Source of the DNA: Puteibacter caeruleilacunae
GTDB taxonomy: Bacteria; Bacteroidota; Bacteroidia; Bacteroidales; Prolixibacteraceae
DNA length: 64,000 bases
Reading direction: 5' to 3'
Assembly: GCA_005217565.1 (NCBI GenBank)
Contig: SJCO01000014.1
Location: 62,001 to 126,000, forward strand
The notes under the pieces were generated by a model. The model saw only the letters and a program-made list of their open reading frames with translations. It was not told the DNA's origin and did no database searches. Of this stretch, positions 1 through 7,995 are shown in pieces; the first letter of the stretch is position 1, and every line of letters begins with the position of its first letter. A program made the position numbers and the translations under genes.

Positions 1-355
1 ATTGCGACAATAAGCTTATGCGTTCATTTAGCCATTCTTTCAAGGATTGATTGAAGCGGTTGGTTTGCATCTTGTACCACGATATTGATCCTGAGATGAG
101 GGCAATCATTGCTACAATACCTAATGTGATGTTGTTGATTAGGAATAATAAATCACCTGGTCTGTTAAGTGTGGTTGTGATTAGATACACTATTAATCCT
201 GCGCTTACGGTAACCGAAACGCCCATGATAACCACGTATTTATTAATGGTTTGCTTTGCTTTCGATTGTAGTAATAATTGTAATTCATCTTTCGACTTGC
301 TATCAATTTCAGTATTGATAGATTTCCATATTTGCTGTAATTCTGTGTTTTCCAT
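1..355 (-). CDS. Small membrane protein co-transcribed with sigma factor, 3' end outside window
   Basis: The reading frame starts at an ATG at 355, 4 bases after the stop of the sigma factor gene, and stays open to the window edge (118 codons seen). The N-terminus (MENTELQQIWKSI) and a Lys/Gln-rich helix are followed by two hydrophobic segments, roughly residues 43-62 and 74-93, with a basic stretch after them. The tight spacing implies one transcript with the sigma gene. Small membrane proteins in this position often act as anti-sigma or accessory factors, but no recognised anti-sigma domain is visible, so the role is inferred only. Confidence 0.75.
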   Translation of the reverse strand, partial: MENTELQQIWKSINTEIDSKSKDELQLLLQSKAKQTINKYVVIMGVSVTVSAGLIVYLITTTLNRPGDLLFLINNITLGIVAMIALISGSISWYKMQTNRFNQSLKEWLNERISLLSQ

Positions 356-359
356 GGTG

Positions 360-848
360 CTATCTTTTAAGGTTATTTTTTAATTGTTTCTTTGCTCTAT
401 TGATTCGTACTCCTACATTCGACTTGGTAATACCTATAATCTCGGCGATTTCATCGTAAGACTTCTCTTCGAGATAAAGTAGCATGATTGATCGGTCTAT
501 CTCGTCGAGGGTGTGTATTGCATTTAGCAGTAATTGTAAGGATTCATTCATCGACATCTGATCTATTATGTCCGATTGCTCAGGCAGATCGGGGATCGTC
601 TCCCGGTAATCAATACGCGATTGCTTTTTTATCCTCGAGAGCGATGTATTTATCGATACCGCATAGATCCAGGAGCCAATGCTTTTAGCATTTTTAAGAC
701 TGGGAAATGATTTCCACAACTGATAGATAATCTCCTGAAGATTATCTTCTCTGTCGGCTTTGCTTTTAAAATATACCAAGCTGACCTTGTGCAAAATCCC
801 TTGATAGTTAGTGAGTATTTCAAGAAACTCTTCTTTGTTTGATTTCAT
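360..848 (-). CDS. RNA polymerase sigma factor, sigma-70/ECF family
   Basis: This 162-residue protein has the two-domain layout of ECF sigma factors. Region 2 lies at about residues 15-75 (the segment DNLQEIIYQLWKSFPS and an SIGSWIYAVSINTSLSRIKK core). Region 4 lies at about 105-160, with a helix-turn-helix ending in SYDEIAEIIGITKSNVGVRINRAKKQL. The family directs RNA polymerase to alternative promoters, usually under control of a neighbouring anti-sigma factor. Here the adjacent downstream gene is a small membrane protein rather than a FecR or zinc-binding anti-sigma. The regulon cannot be told from the sequence. Confidence 0.9.
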   Translation of the reverse strand: MKSNKEEFLEILTNYQGILHKVSLVYFKSKADREDNLQEIIYQLWKSFPSLKNAKSIGSWIYAVSINTSLSRIKKQSRIDYRETIPDLPEQSDIIDQMSMNESLQLLLNAIHTLDEIDRSIMLLYLEEKSYDEIAEIIGITKSNVGVRINRAKKQLKNNLKR

Positions 849-1052
849 GTTTTTTGCATCTGTTTTCTATAAAGTAGATGTTGAGCAGAAGTTTATTACA
901 AAAAAATGGATTTTTTTTAGAGAAAGGTAGATTCTATATATTAATGTTAAGAAAAAAAGGGAGCCTGTGGCGATGTGTCTGTATGTTTGGAATAAATGTT
1001 TTATTTCACATACTTTATGTGTAATTATCTAACTACAAAATCTATAGAAGTG

Positions 1053-1315
1053 ATGATTAAACTTGCATTGGATAAGTATTCTCTACTTGAAGAACCGTTG
1101 AGGGAGCACTAGAGCTAGGGATGGAGACTATACCTGAATTTAGGGGGCAAGGATTTGCACAGTATGCTTGTGCTGCGTTGATAGATTATTGTCTGGCTAA
1201 TGGTTATGAACCAGTCTGGGCTTGTAAAGAAACGAATGTACCATCATATAAATTGGCTCAAAAACTTGGCTTTGTGCCTGCGTTAACGCTGCCATATTAC
1301 CGTTTGGCTTTATAA
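1053..1315 (+). pseudogene. GNAT acetyltransferase remnant with internal deletion
   Basis: From the ATG at 1053 one frame reads 19 codons (MIKLALDKYSLLEEPLREH) to a stop at 1110-1112. In another frame, open from about 1091, lies EGALELGMETIPEFRGQGFA, continuing to the stop at 1315 with LAQKLGFVP and LTLPYYRL. The second part has the acetyl-CoA binding loop (RGQGFA) and C-terminus of GNAT_acetyltran-type proteins, which are normally about 250 residues. The plausible N-terminus and the C-terminal third are abutted out of frame with the middle missing. The 64-residue frame from 1121 could still be translated but lacks a full GNAT fold. Confidence 0.75.
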
Positions 1316-1408
1316 AAATTATTGTTCATTGTAACAACGTGTGATTTTAGCTGTCTTATGTCAATAAGAAAAACCATATTAAGGCTTAATTCTTGTAAAA
1401 AAATCTAA

Positions 1409-2554
1409 ATGAAGAAAAATATTATTCCATTATATCCTTCCAGTGAAAAGATCCTGGAAGAGTCTCAGGGGTGTTATCAATATGATACCGATGGGAAGAA
1501 GTATATCGATTTTGAATCGGGTGTATGGTGTGTAAATCTAGGTCATAGTCGCCCGAGGATTGTTGATGTTATTCAGCAACAATCAAGGAGGTCGATTCAT
1601 CAAGGATATCGATTCAGAAATGCCGAGGCGGAACAACTGTCGACTGAATTGCAGCGAATTATTGGATTTGATGGTGGTGCAAGTGTGTTTCTTAGCTCGG
1701 GATCAGAAGCGGTGAACCTGTCTATTACAATGGCTCAGAAACTGACGGGTAGAAAGAAGATCCTGAAGATCAGTAATTCATACCTTAGTGCGTATGGTTT
1801 TGGTCAGATTACTCCAGATAACGAGTATGTTGTTTGTGCTGATTATAATAATATGGATGCGTTAGACGATATTGACTTCAGTGAGATATCTGCGCTTTTA
1901 TTGGAGACTGGAGGTGCATCAGTGGGGATTGTGCGATTCCCGTCTAATGAATATGTGAGGAAGTTGATTGCTTTGTGTGAGACAAATGGTTGTCTTGTTA
2001 TTGCTGAAGAGGTAACGACGGGAATGGGGAGACAGGGCAAATGGTTTGGTTTCCAGAATTATGAGGCGAGGCCTGATATGGTCGTTACTGGTAAGGGACT
2101 TGGTAATGGGTATCCTATAAGTGCTGTGACGATTAATTCAGATACGCTAGATCGTCTAAATGACAACCTGTTTGTATATGCTCAATCACATCAGAATGAT
2201 CCTTTGGGATGTGCTATTGCTTTAGAGGTTATCAAAGTGATGGAGGAGGAGAAGGTGTTAGTTAATTGTCTGAAGATGGGGACGTATTTTGAAGAGCAAT
2301 TGCAAGGACTGAAGTCTGCCTTCCCTGTGAAGATTAAGGAAGTGAGAGCTATGGGATTGATGTTGGCCCTTGAGTTTCAGGATTCTTTTGATAGTACATT
2401 TATTAATGAAGGACTGTTTGAGTCGGGCTTTGTATTTGGATACAAACTGAATACTTTGCGTTTTCTACCTCCTTTGGTGATCACAGAAAAAGAGATTGAT
2501 GAGTTGATAGGTCAGCTTAACGAATTGTTGGAGAGGGAGGGGAGTCTACCCTAA
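1409..2554 (+). CDS. Class III aminotransferase (PLP-dependent)
   Basis: This 381-residue protein spans the full fold-type I aminotransferase domain of the acetylornithine/ornithine/GABA aminotransferase group. Visible motifs are the N-terminal DFESGVWCVNLGH segment, the SSGSEAVNLSI cofactor-phosphate loop near residue 95, and VTGKGLGNGYP, whose Lys229 should form the PLP Schiff base. The usual Asp of the EEVQ/DEVQ motif is replaced in the segment AEEVTTGMGRQGKW. It is cytosolic. No amino-acid biosynthesis gene is adjacent, so the amino donor and keto acceptor are unknown. The start at 1409 gives a normal N-terminus. No clear Shine-Dalgarno site is present, as is usual in this phylum. Confidence 0.88.
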   Translation: MKKNIIPLYPSSEKILEESQGCYQYDTDGKKYIDFESGVWCVNLGHSRPRIVDVIQQQSRRSIHQGYRFRNAEAEQLSTELQRIIGFDGGASVFLSSGSEAVNLSITMAQKLTGRKKILKISNSYLSAYGFGQITPDNEYVVCADYNNMDALDDIDFSEISALLLETGGASVGIVRFPSNEYVRKLIALCETNGCLVIAEEVTTGMGRQGKWFGFQNYEARPDMVVTGKGLGNGYPISAVTINSDTLDRLNDNLFVYAQSHQNDPLGCAIALEVIKVMEEEKVLVNCLKMGTYFEEQLQGLKSAFPVKIKEVRAMGLMLALEFQDSFDSTFINEGLFESGFVFGYKLNTLRFLPPLVITEKEIDELIGQLNELLEREGSLP

Positions 2555-2618
2555 ATTTTGATGGTTAGTTCATGAGAGAAAGGAATTAGCCATGAAGACT
2601 ATTTGTTTATGAATGATA

Positions 2619-2636
2619 GTTACCTTATCTGGTAAC
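2619..2636. promoter_or_regulatory. Putative HigA operator: GTTACC-N6-GGTAAC
   Basis: A perfect 6-bp inverted repeat (GTTACC, 6-base spacer, GGTAAC) lies directly upstream of the TATCTTTG promoter element and 22 bases before the toxin start. This is where HigA-type antitoxins usually bind to repress their own operon. The symmetry is seen directly; the binding protein is inferred. Confidence 0.6.
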
Positions 2637-2642
2637 CTTTGC

Positions 2643-2650
2643 TATCTTTG
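2643..2650 (+). promoter_or_regulatory. Bacteroidota -7 element (TAnnTTTG) of higBA
   Basis: TATCTTTG matches the TAnnTTTG -7 consensus of Bacteroidota housekeeping promoters. It sits 8 bases before the ATG of the toxin frame, so the leader would be very short. An upstream TTTG element at the usual distance is not clear. Confidence 0.5.
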
Positions 2651-2657
2651 TAATACT

Positions 2658-2969
2658 ATGAGAATAATTAAGGAGAAAACTCTTACTTAATATAGTAAAC
2701 TTGAAAAGTATAAACAGGCGACAGGTGCTTTACGGGCATGGATTCATGAGGTAAAGTATTCTGATTGGAATAATGCTAATGAGTTAAAGGCTGAATATCG
2801 AAATGCTAGTATTATTGGGGATAAAAGGGTTGTATTCAATATAAAGGGTAATGACTTCAGACTGATTGTTGATATCGAATACAGGATGAAAATTGTATTT
2901 ATTGTATGGTTTGGAACTCATGTTGAGTATGATAAAATAGATGTTAAAAGGATAAGGTATGAAGGTTAA
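2658..2969 (+). pseudogene. higB: HigB-family toxin (mRNA interferase) interrupted by a stop codon
   Basis: Starting at the ATG at 2658, the frame encodes MRIIKEKTLT, then TAA (2688-2690), then continues open for 92 codons to the stop at 2967-2969. The later part shows the HigB_toxin pattern: LRAWIHEVKYSDWNN, AEYRNASIIGDKRVVFNIKG, NDFRLIVDIEY and FGTHVEYDKI. HigB proteins are ribosome-dependent mRNA endonucleases of about 100 residues, so everything except codon 11 is intact. One base change would explain the loss. Its end overlaps the antitoxin start by 11 bases. Internal initiation is possible but would remove the first beta strand. Confidence 0.85.
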
Positions 2970-3423
2970 GGTATTAAAAACAGAAAAGGATTATAATATT
3001 GCTTGTGAAAGGGTTTATCAATTAATATCTAGCACAGAAAAAGCTATTGAGCCAGACAGCCCTGAGGGAGAAGAAATGGAGTTGTTGTCATTGCTTATTG
3101 AAAAATATGAGCATGAGCGTTATAGGATGGAGGCACCTACTCCGATAGAGGCTATAAAGTTTAGAATGGAACAAATGGAGTTGAAGCAGGTGGATGTCGC
3201 TCCTCTGTTTGGAGGAAAGACTCGTGTGTCGGAAGTTCTAAATGGAAAACGCTCTCTTACACTTAAAATGATTGTTTTATTGCATCGTTATCTAGGAATA
3301 CCTCTTGAATCGCTGATTAGCAGTAGTAAGCATATTAAGCTAGAGGATGATAAAAAAGAGAGGTTGTTAAAAGTCCCTTCAATAAAGAGCTTTCTTAAAC
3401 GCGGAAAGACAGCGATTCTTTAA
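2959..3423 (+). CDS. higA: HigA-family antitoxin, XRE helix-turn-helix
   Basis: This 154-residue protein has an acidic N-terminal region (about 1-60) that would neutralise the toxin, and an HTH at about 65-115 (AIKFRMEQMELKQVDVAPLFGG through SEVLNGKRSLTLKMIVLLHRYLGIP). A C-terminal tail of about 35 basic residues is longer than in minimal HigA proteins. The start overlaps the end of the broken toxin frame, as in intact higBA operons. It should repress its own promoter through the inverted repeat at 2619-2636. It appears complete while its toxin is not. Confidence 0.88.
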   Translation: MKVKVLKTEKDYNIACERVYQLISSTEKAIEPDSPEGEEMELLSLLIEKYEHERYRMEAPTPIEAIKFRMEQMELKQVDVAPLFGGKTRVSEVLNGKRSLTLKMIVLLHRYLGIPLESLISSSKHIKLEDDKKERLLKVPSIKSFLKRGKTAIL

Positions 3424-3518
3424 GTGTGTATCACTATCGGTTCGGTTCTGTTATTGAAGTTTAGATTTGAAGAATTGGACAGTGAAGATTATGGTGTTGT
3501 AGAATTCTATATTACTAA

Positions 3519-3600
3519 AAGTGCATTAAAGTGCACTATAGTTTGCCTTTCTTGTTTTGATTAAGTACTTTTGTATGTAAAAGGGTATTATAATGCACTT
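3519..3600. promoter_or_regulatory. HipB-type operator pair around the hip promoter
   Basis: AAGTGCATTA (3519-3528) and its exact reverse complement TAATGCACTT (3591-3600) form a 10-bp inverted repeat whose arms lie 62 bases apart. A third related site, the palindrome AGTGCACT, lies at 3530-3537. The promoter falls between the arms, and the downstream arm contains the ATG of the first gene. This geometry is what a dimeric HTH antitoxin that loops or bridges the promoter would use. Binding is inferred. Confidence 0.65.
3542..3573 (+). promoter_or_regulatory. Promoter of the hipBST-like operon (TTTG-N20-TACTTTTG)
   Basis: TTTG at 3542-3545 and TACTTTTG at 3566-3573 are separated by 20 bases. 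They match the Bacteroidota -33/-7 consensus (TTTG, about 19-21 bases, TAnnTTTG). The element ends 19 bases before the ATG at 3593. Confidence 0.7.
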
Positions 3601-3808
3601 TAAGGAGATAATAGATACTATAAAAGAACGTCGAAAGATGATGCAAGTTAATCAAGAAATGCTTGCTGAGATATCTGGAGTAAGCCTTAGAAGTCTAAAG
3701 CAATTTGAGAGTGGTAAGGGGAATCCAACACTTCAAACACTTCAAAGACTTTCGGAAGCTTTAGGTTTAGAAGTTTGTTTACGGATAAAGAAACTAGATG
3801 ATCAATGA
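3593..3808 (+). CDS. hipB: HipB-like XRE antitoxin/repressor
   Basis: This 71-residue protein is almost entirely one XRE helix-turn-helix: helix 2 and 3 around QEMLAEISGVSLRSLKQFESGKGNPTLQTLQRLSEALG, followed by a short strand (LEVCLRIKKL) typical of the HipB dimer interface. It should bind DNA as a dimer and repress the operon. The stop overlaps the start of the next gene by 4 bases (ATGA), showing translational coupling. The operator arms overlap its own start codon. Confidence 0.85.
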   Translation: MHFKEIIDTIKERRKMMQVNQEMLAEISGVSLRSLKQFESGKGNPTLQTLQRLSEALGLEVCLRIKKLDDQ

Positions 3809-4131
3809 GACAGGCAATAGTAATGTATAAAGAAGAGGAGGCTGGCGTATTGACTCAATATGATGATGGTTCTTTTTGTTTTCGTTATAGTGATTTGTGG
3901 ATGGCAGATAACGAGAAACCAGCTATTAGTCCAACGATGCCTAAAACACAGCAAGAGGTATACTCAAAGTTTCTTTTCCCATTTTTCTTTAATATGCTTC
4001 CAGAAGGAGCCAATAAAGAGGTCGCTTGTGGACTTCTACGGATTGATGCAGACGACTATTTTGGGTTGTTATTGGCAGTTGCGAAGGTTGATACAATAGG
4101 AGCTGTCACTGTATTGGAGAATAAAATATAA
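3805..4131 (+). CDS. hipS: HipS-like protein (HipA N-terminal subdomain as a separate gene)
   Basis: The 108 residues correspond to the N-terminal subdomain 1 of HipA (couple_hipA region), ending in FPFFFNMLPEGANKEVACGL and DDYFGLLLAVAKVDTIGAVTV. In classical HipA this subdomain is fused to the kinase; here it is a free protein. In the HipBST systems described from enteropathogenic E. coli the equivalent HipS is the antitoxin that neutralises the kinase HipT. Gene order and sizes are the same here. It overlaps the HTH gene by 4 bases and is followed by the kinase after 2 bases. Confidence 0.82.
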   Translation: MRQAIVMYKEEEAGVLTQYDDGSFCFRYSDLWMADNEKPAISPTMPKTQQEVYSKFLFPFFFNMLPEGANKEVACGLLRIDADDYFGLLLAVAKVDTIGAVTVLENKI

Positions 4132-4133
4132 TA

Positions 4134-5117
4134 ATGAATTTGCCTGTAATAAAATATTGTCCTGGGACTTTAGCAGAAGGGTTCGATACATACAGTCCGA
4201 CATGTTTGAAGCGAGTTTTCAATAATAAAAAAGTAGCTCATGTATTGCCCTATAATTCTCCTGTTGGCGGAGTGTTGGATGATTCTTTGTTTGATGAGAA
4301 TCGAAAGTTGATGTCAATCTCTGGCGTTCAGGAGAAGTTCTCTGTATTGCTTGAAAAGAATAATCTTCGATTAACGAAGGAGGGGGAAAAGGGGACTTAT
4401 ATTCTTAAACCTATCCCATTAATTATCAATCGAGCTGATCAGATGCCTGCTAATGAGCATTTGACAATGCAAATTGCCAGACAGGTTTTTGGGATTGAAA
4501 TAGCCGATAATGCTTTGATTTTTTTTAAGGATGGCGCTCCAGCATATATTACAAAGCGATTTGATGTTCGTGAAGATGGGGGAAAATGGGCACAGCATGA
4601 TTTGGCCTCTGTTGCCGGTAGGAGTCCTCAGACGCATGGTGCTAATTATAAGTATCAAGGTAACTATCTGTCTCTTTTTCTTTTGATGAAAAAGTATGTG
4701 CCGGCTTATCAAATTGAATCTTTGAAACTGTTTAAGGTGCTACTATTCAATTTTTTGTTCTCTAATGGAGATGCACACCTTAAGAATTTTTCGTTATTGG
4801 AGACTCCCATGGGCGACTTTAGGTTGAGTCCTGCTTATGATTTGTTGAATAGCCGAATTCATATGGATGATAGTGATTTTGCTCTTGATGAAGGTTTGTT
4901 ACCTAGGGATTTAGCACAAGGGAAAATTTCACAGCAGTTCACAAAACTTGCCGAGCAGGCAAATCTCAATGAAAAACAGGTAAAACGAATAATGGAAGTT
5001 ATGACCTCAGGTTCTGAAAAGGTTGAAAATTTAGTTGCAGCCTCCTTCCTAAATGAAAAAACTAAGCGATACTATTTGCAGTGCTATCAGAAAAGATTAA
5101 AAAGGTTACTTAAGTAG
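4134..5117 (+). CDS. hipT: HipT-like serine/threonine kinase toxin
   Basis: This 327-residue HipA-fold kinase lacks the N-terminal subdomain. The glycine-rich loop contains MSISGVQEK with Ser61 and Ser63, matching the twin-serine autophosphorylation motif of HipT rather than the single serine of E. coli HipA. The catalytic segment NGDAHLKN places the base at Asp213 with Asn218, and SPAYDLLNSR gives the metal-binding Asp236. HipA-fold toxins phosphorylate aminoacyl-tRNA synthetases (GltX for HipA, TrpS for HipT); the target here is unknown. All key residues are present, so the protein should be active. Confidence 0.87.
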   Translation: MNLPVIKYCPGTLAEGFDTYSPTCLKRVFNNKKVAHVLPYNSPVGGVLDDSLFDENRKLMSISGVQEKFSVLLEKNNLRLTKEGEKGTYILKPIPLIINRADQMPANEHLTMQIARQVFGIEIADNALIFFKDGAPAYITKRFDVREDGGKWAQHDLASVAGRSPQTHGANYKYQGNYLSLFLLMKKYVPAYQIESLKLFKVLLFNFLFSNGDAHLKNFSLLETPMGDFRLSPAYDLLNSRIHMDDSDFALDEGLLPRDLAQGKISQQFTKLAEQANLNEKQVKRIMEVMTSGSEKVENLVAASFLNEKTKRYYLQCYQKRLKRLLK

Positions 5118-5291
5118 TGATTTAATTAATATCTTGAAATGTAATCATACTGATTTTGTGTTCTGTGCTAAAAGTTGCTGATCCATAAGACCTACAACAA
5201 ATTTACATTTTTATTCGCTTATTCTTCTGTTGCTTTTATGATATCTAATACCAACAGTCCCAGGAAGTAATGAAGGAGTGGGCGTTGATTA

Positions 5292-5726
5292 TTATGGTGT
5301 TAGGAGCATTCCTCTAAAAACGAATCGATTCTCCACTTTGCTAAATGAGAATATTAAGTTGTAGCCTCCTTCAATTGTTTTATTTGTCTTGATTGGATAG
5401 TTGATATGCATTAAACTATCACCGACATAAATATTGTAATCTGCGTTCCTTAAGGAATCAAGATGCATCAACTTCTTAATATGATTTTTAAATATAAATT
5501 CTGATGCGAAATATTCATTTTCACTACTGAATTCAGCACATTGAATGGTATCCAATGAATTATTGATTAAAAACGTAGTATCTCTGGTCTCCAGACTATA
5601 TGCAAATTTCTGCCATAAGCTATCTGCAGCAATCTCTTGAGGATTGCAATCTCGTGGTTGTGGATTGCAGTATGTGATTAATCCTATTAATGCAGTGATT
5701 AATAGAGTGTTATTTAATAGTTTCAT
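5292..5726 (-). CDS. Small secreted lipoprotein, unknown function
   Basis: I place the start at the ATG at 5726, because MKLLNNTLLITALIGLITYC is a lipoprotein signal with the lipobox Cys at residue 20. A longer frame to 5858 would overlap the upstream peptidase gene and bury the signal. The mature part, about 124 residues, has alternating beta-rich segments (DSLMHINYPI, GGYNLIFSFSKVENRFVFRGM). It lies 28 bases after the S41 peptidase gene and is probably co-transcribed. No family was recognised. Confidence 0.7.
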   Translation of the reverse strand: MKLLNNTLLITALIGLITYCNPQPRDCNPQEIAADSLWQKFAYSLETRDTTFLINNSLDTIQCAEFSSENEYFASEFIFKNHIKKLMHLDSLRNADYNIYVGDSLMHINYPIKTNKTIEGGYNLIFSFSKVENRFVFRGMLLTP

Positions 5727-5754
5727 TTGTAGCGATCTGATTTCTTGATACAAC

Positions 5755-7995
5755 TTACATCTGTTCTGCAACTCTAATTGCTTCATCCAAGACTTCATCT
5801 CTTTGCTCTTTAGCTGCTTGAATAGTTCTTTTAACTGGATAATCTGGTTTGTAGCCAATTAAATATAGTTGACTGTTATCATATTTTAAAACCTTTTTAC
5901 CAGTCCACGCAATATAGTTTCCACTCGGCAATAGCAGCCTATTGGCATCTCCATTACATCCGGCTGTTTTTTCTCCTACAGTCACTCCTAAATTGTAGTG
6001 TTTGACGATATCGATAAATGTTTCTCCTGCACTAACGACAAAAGGTGATGTTAGAAAGATATAATTCGCTTTCAGTTGTGGTTGCTTAGGGAAAAAACTG
6101 ATGCTAGTTTCTACAAGCTTCACCTTCTTAAAATTAGGATAGATAATATTAGGAATATGTTGATGCGAAAGCAGGACAGTTGTATCGATCAGGTGTGGTA
6201 GTATATTGGTTATTCCTGCTTTTATGCCCCATCGCATATCAAAGATTATTGTTTTAATTTGAGGTATATCTTTAAAAGTAGTGCACAGTTCATCTAAAGT
6301 TGTGCGCGATAGATTGATATAGTATACTTCAGGTTTAACTTCTTCAATATCTTTAAGTGCACAGCTCAGACTATTAAGCGGATTACCATATAGTGTTTTT
6401 ATGTTTTTCTTTCGGTTGATCTCACAATTGAGTTTTTTCCCATTTCTAATAAGTTCTATTTCTACAGGTTTCTTTTCAAAACTAAATCCTAGAATATTTA
6501 GAGCTCTATATTTACTTAATTGAGGTGATCCTGATAATATGCTTTCTGTTTGTTTCAAAACATCTAACGCATCATCTCCATTAATTTTTGTTAGAATGTC
6601 GCCTGTCTTTAACTTTGGATCTTTAGAGGCAGTTACAACTATATTGTTTTCAATCCATTCTGTACGTACAGGTATCTGGAACATTGTTGGCATGGTTACG
6701 ATACCATGTCCATCTTTTAGCTTAGCAATCATACGAGACAAGGTTTCAGAAAAGTCTTCCTTACTTTTATTTGTGTATGCTTCTTTAATTGTTTGAGGTA
6801 GTGTTGCTTCCCAATCGACATCGAGTTCATCACAATAAGGATGAAAATGTTGCATTGCATTCCATGCAATTACAATGCTGGCAAGGTTGACATACCGATT
6901 GAATCCTGGATCAGTCTTCAATAATGAAAGTTGCCTCTTTAATTGTAATACAGCTTGTTTTTCTGCTTGAGGATAGGTGCTATTTTCAAAACCATACAAT
7001 GCTATTGGTAGCTTACATTTAAGATTTAATCCAAGATTTTCTTGAATAGTTTCCTTAAAATGGGGTAATTCAGGAAATTGGTTTACATTGTATTGTATTT
7101 GTAGAGCATATTTACCTTCAACGGTATTAGTGGAAGAGAATTTTAGCTTATGTGCTCTTTCTGTCGAATACCAGTCGTTTTTGCTTCTATCAATTTTCCC
7201 ATTTTCAAATCCCATGTTGTATAGATCAACATGTTCCCATCTTGTACCGTTTTTAACTTGTAAATCGAAATTGTCAATTAAGGGTGATACTTTCCCTTTT
7301 ATTATGCATCCTATATTTATTATTTCAAAATCCTCATTGATATGTGTTTTCAATTCATATTTTTTCCACTCTTTTGACTGAATAGTACAACTCGATTTTG
7401 ACAATAGAAATGAAGAGCCCTTTTTTGTGTCTCTAAGGTTCATCGGGCATAAATAAAAAAAAGGATAATCATCACAGTCAGTTGAATCTAATTTAAAGTA
7501 TCCTGTAACCTTAATTTCTTTGTCCTTAAATTCCTTAACGTTGTTTATGTGTTTACAGACTAACGTAAAATCTTTAGTTGTTTGTATATTAGACCTGGTA
7601 CTACTATAGATTCCATTTTCATTTACCCCTAATCCCACATGCTGCCAGGCAACAATATTGGTGTCTTTATAATTCGGTGGAGTTAGAGCTTTCCAGTTAA
7701 TTGTTTTCTCTTCTCCTTCATTGTAAATGACCAATCCCTTAACAATAGGAGAGAACAGTTGCATAAGACTGTCGCGAAGCTCTTCACTTGATTTGATGTT
7801 TTCAACTTTCTGGACACCCAGAATGGCAAACTTATCCCAATCTATCTCCTGAGCTTCATCGCTAGGATGAAACCAACGGGCATAGCCATACAGACGGGCA
7901 AAGGCTTCAATGTTTTCAACTTTTCGGGAATTACATCCAAACAATAAGAACAGACTAATTAATAATGTGGTTGTTTTTATTCTTATTTTCATCAT
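5755..7995 (-). CDS. Secreted S41-family (C-terminal processing type) serine peptidase
   Basis: This 746-residue exported protein has an N-terminal lipoprotein signal (LFLLFGCNS, Cys21), an N-terminal region beginning FARLYGYARWFHPSDEAQEIDW, a beta-sandwich-like middle, and an S41 core at about residues 370-740. A PDZ-like stretch (TGDILTKINGDDAL) precedes the catalytic part. Ser655 in FVVSAGETF and the lysine in GVTVGEKTAG form the Ser-Lys dyad expected for this family. Such Bacteroidota enzymes act in the periplasm or on the surface on peptides. The small lipoprotein gene follows directly. Confidence 0.85.
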   Translation of the reverse strand: MMKIRIKTTTLLISLFLLFGCNSRKVENIEAFARLYGYARWFHPSDEAQEIDWDKFAILGVQKVENIKSSEELRDSLMQLFSPIVKGLVIYNEGEEKTINWKALTPPNYKDTNIVAWQHVGLGVNENGIYSSTRSNIQTTKDFTLVCKHINNVKEFKDKEIKVTGYFKLDSTDCDDYPFFYLCPMNLRDTKKGSSFLLSKSSCTIQSKEWKKYELKTHINEDFEIINIGCIIKGKVSPLIDNFDLQVKNGTRWEHVDLYNMGFENGKIDRSKNDWYSTERAHKLKFSSTNTVEGKYALQIQYNVNQFPELPHFKETIQENLGLNLKCKLPIALYGFENSTYPQAEKQAVLQLKRQLSLLKTDPGFNRYVNLASIVIAWNAMQHFHPYCDELDVDWEATLPQTIKEAYTNKSKEDFSETLSRMIAKLKDGHGIVTMPTMFQIPVRTEWIENNIVVTASKDPKLKTGDILTKINGDDALDVLKQTESILSGSPQLSKYRALNILGFSFEKKPVEIELIRNGKKLNCEINRKKNIKTLYGNPLNSLSCALKDIEEVKPEVYYINLSRTTLDELCTTFKDIPQIKTIIFDMRWGIKAGITNILPHLIDTTVLLSHQHIPNIIYPNFKKVKLVETSISFFPKQPQLKANYIFLTSPFVVSAGETFIDIVKHYNLGVTVGEKTAGCNGDANRLLLPSGNYIAWTGKKVLKYDNSQLYLIGYKPDYPVKRTIQAAKEQRDEVLDEAIRVAEQM

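Noticed and set aside
51-383. Plus-strand 110-residue frame at the window start
   Set aside because: It is opposite to the well-supported membrane-protein frame that follows the sigma factor gene on the minus strand, and has no protein-like composition.
488-688. Plus-strand frame inside the sigma factor gene
   Set aside because: Antisense to a conserved sigma factor; low-complexity composition.
5200-5291. Possible extension reading IPTVPGSNEGVGVDYYGV on the plus strand
   Set aside because: Chance open frame without a start or downstream continuation; the opposite strand is the 3' flank of the lipoprotein gene.
5726-5858. Longer start for the lipoprotein gene (188 residues)
   Set aside because: It would overlap the upstream peptidase gene and place the lipoprotein signal in the middle of the protein; the start at 5726 gives a normal signal with Cys20.
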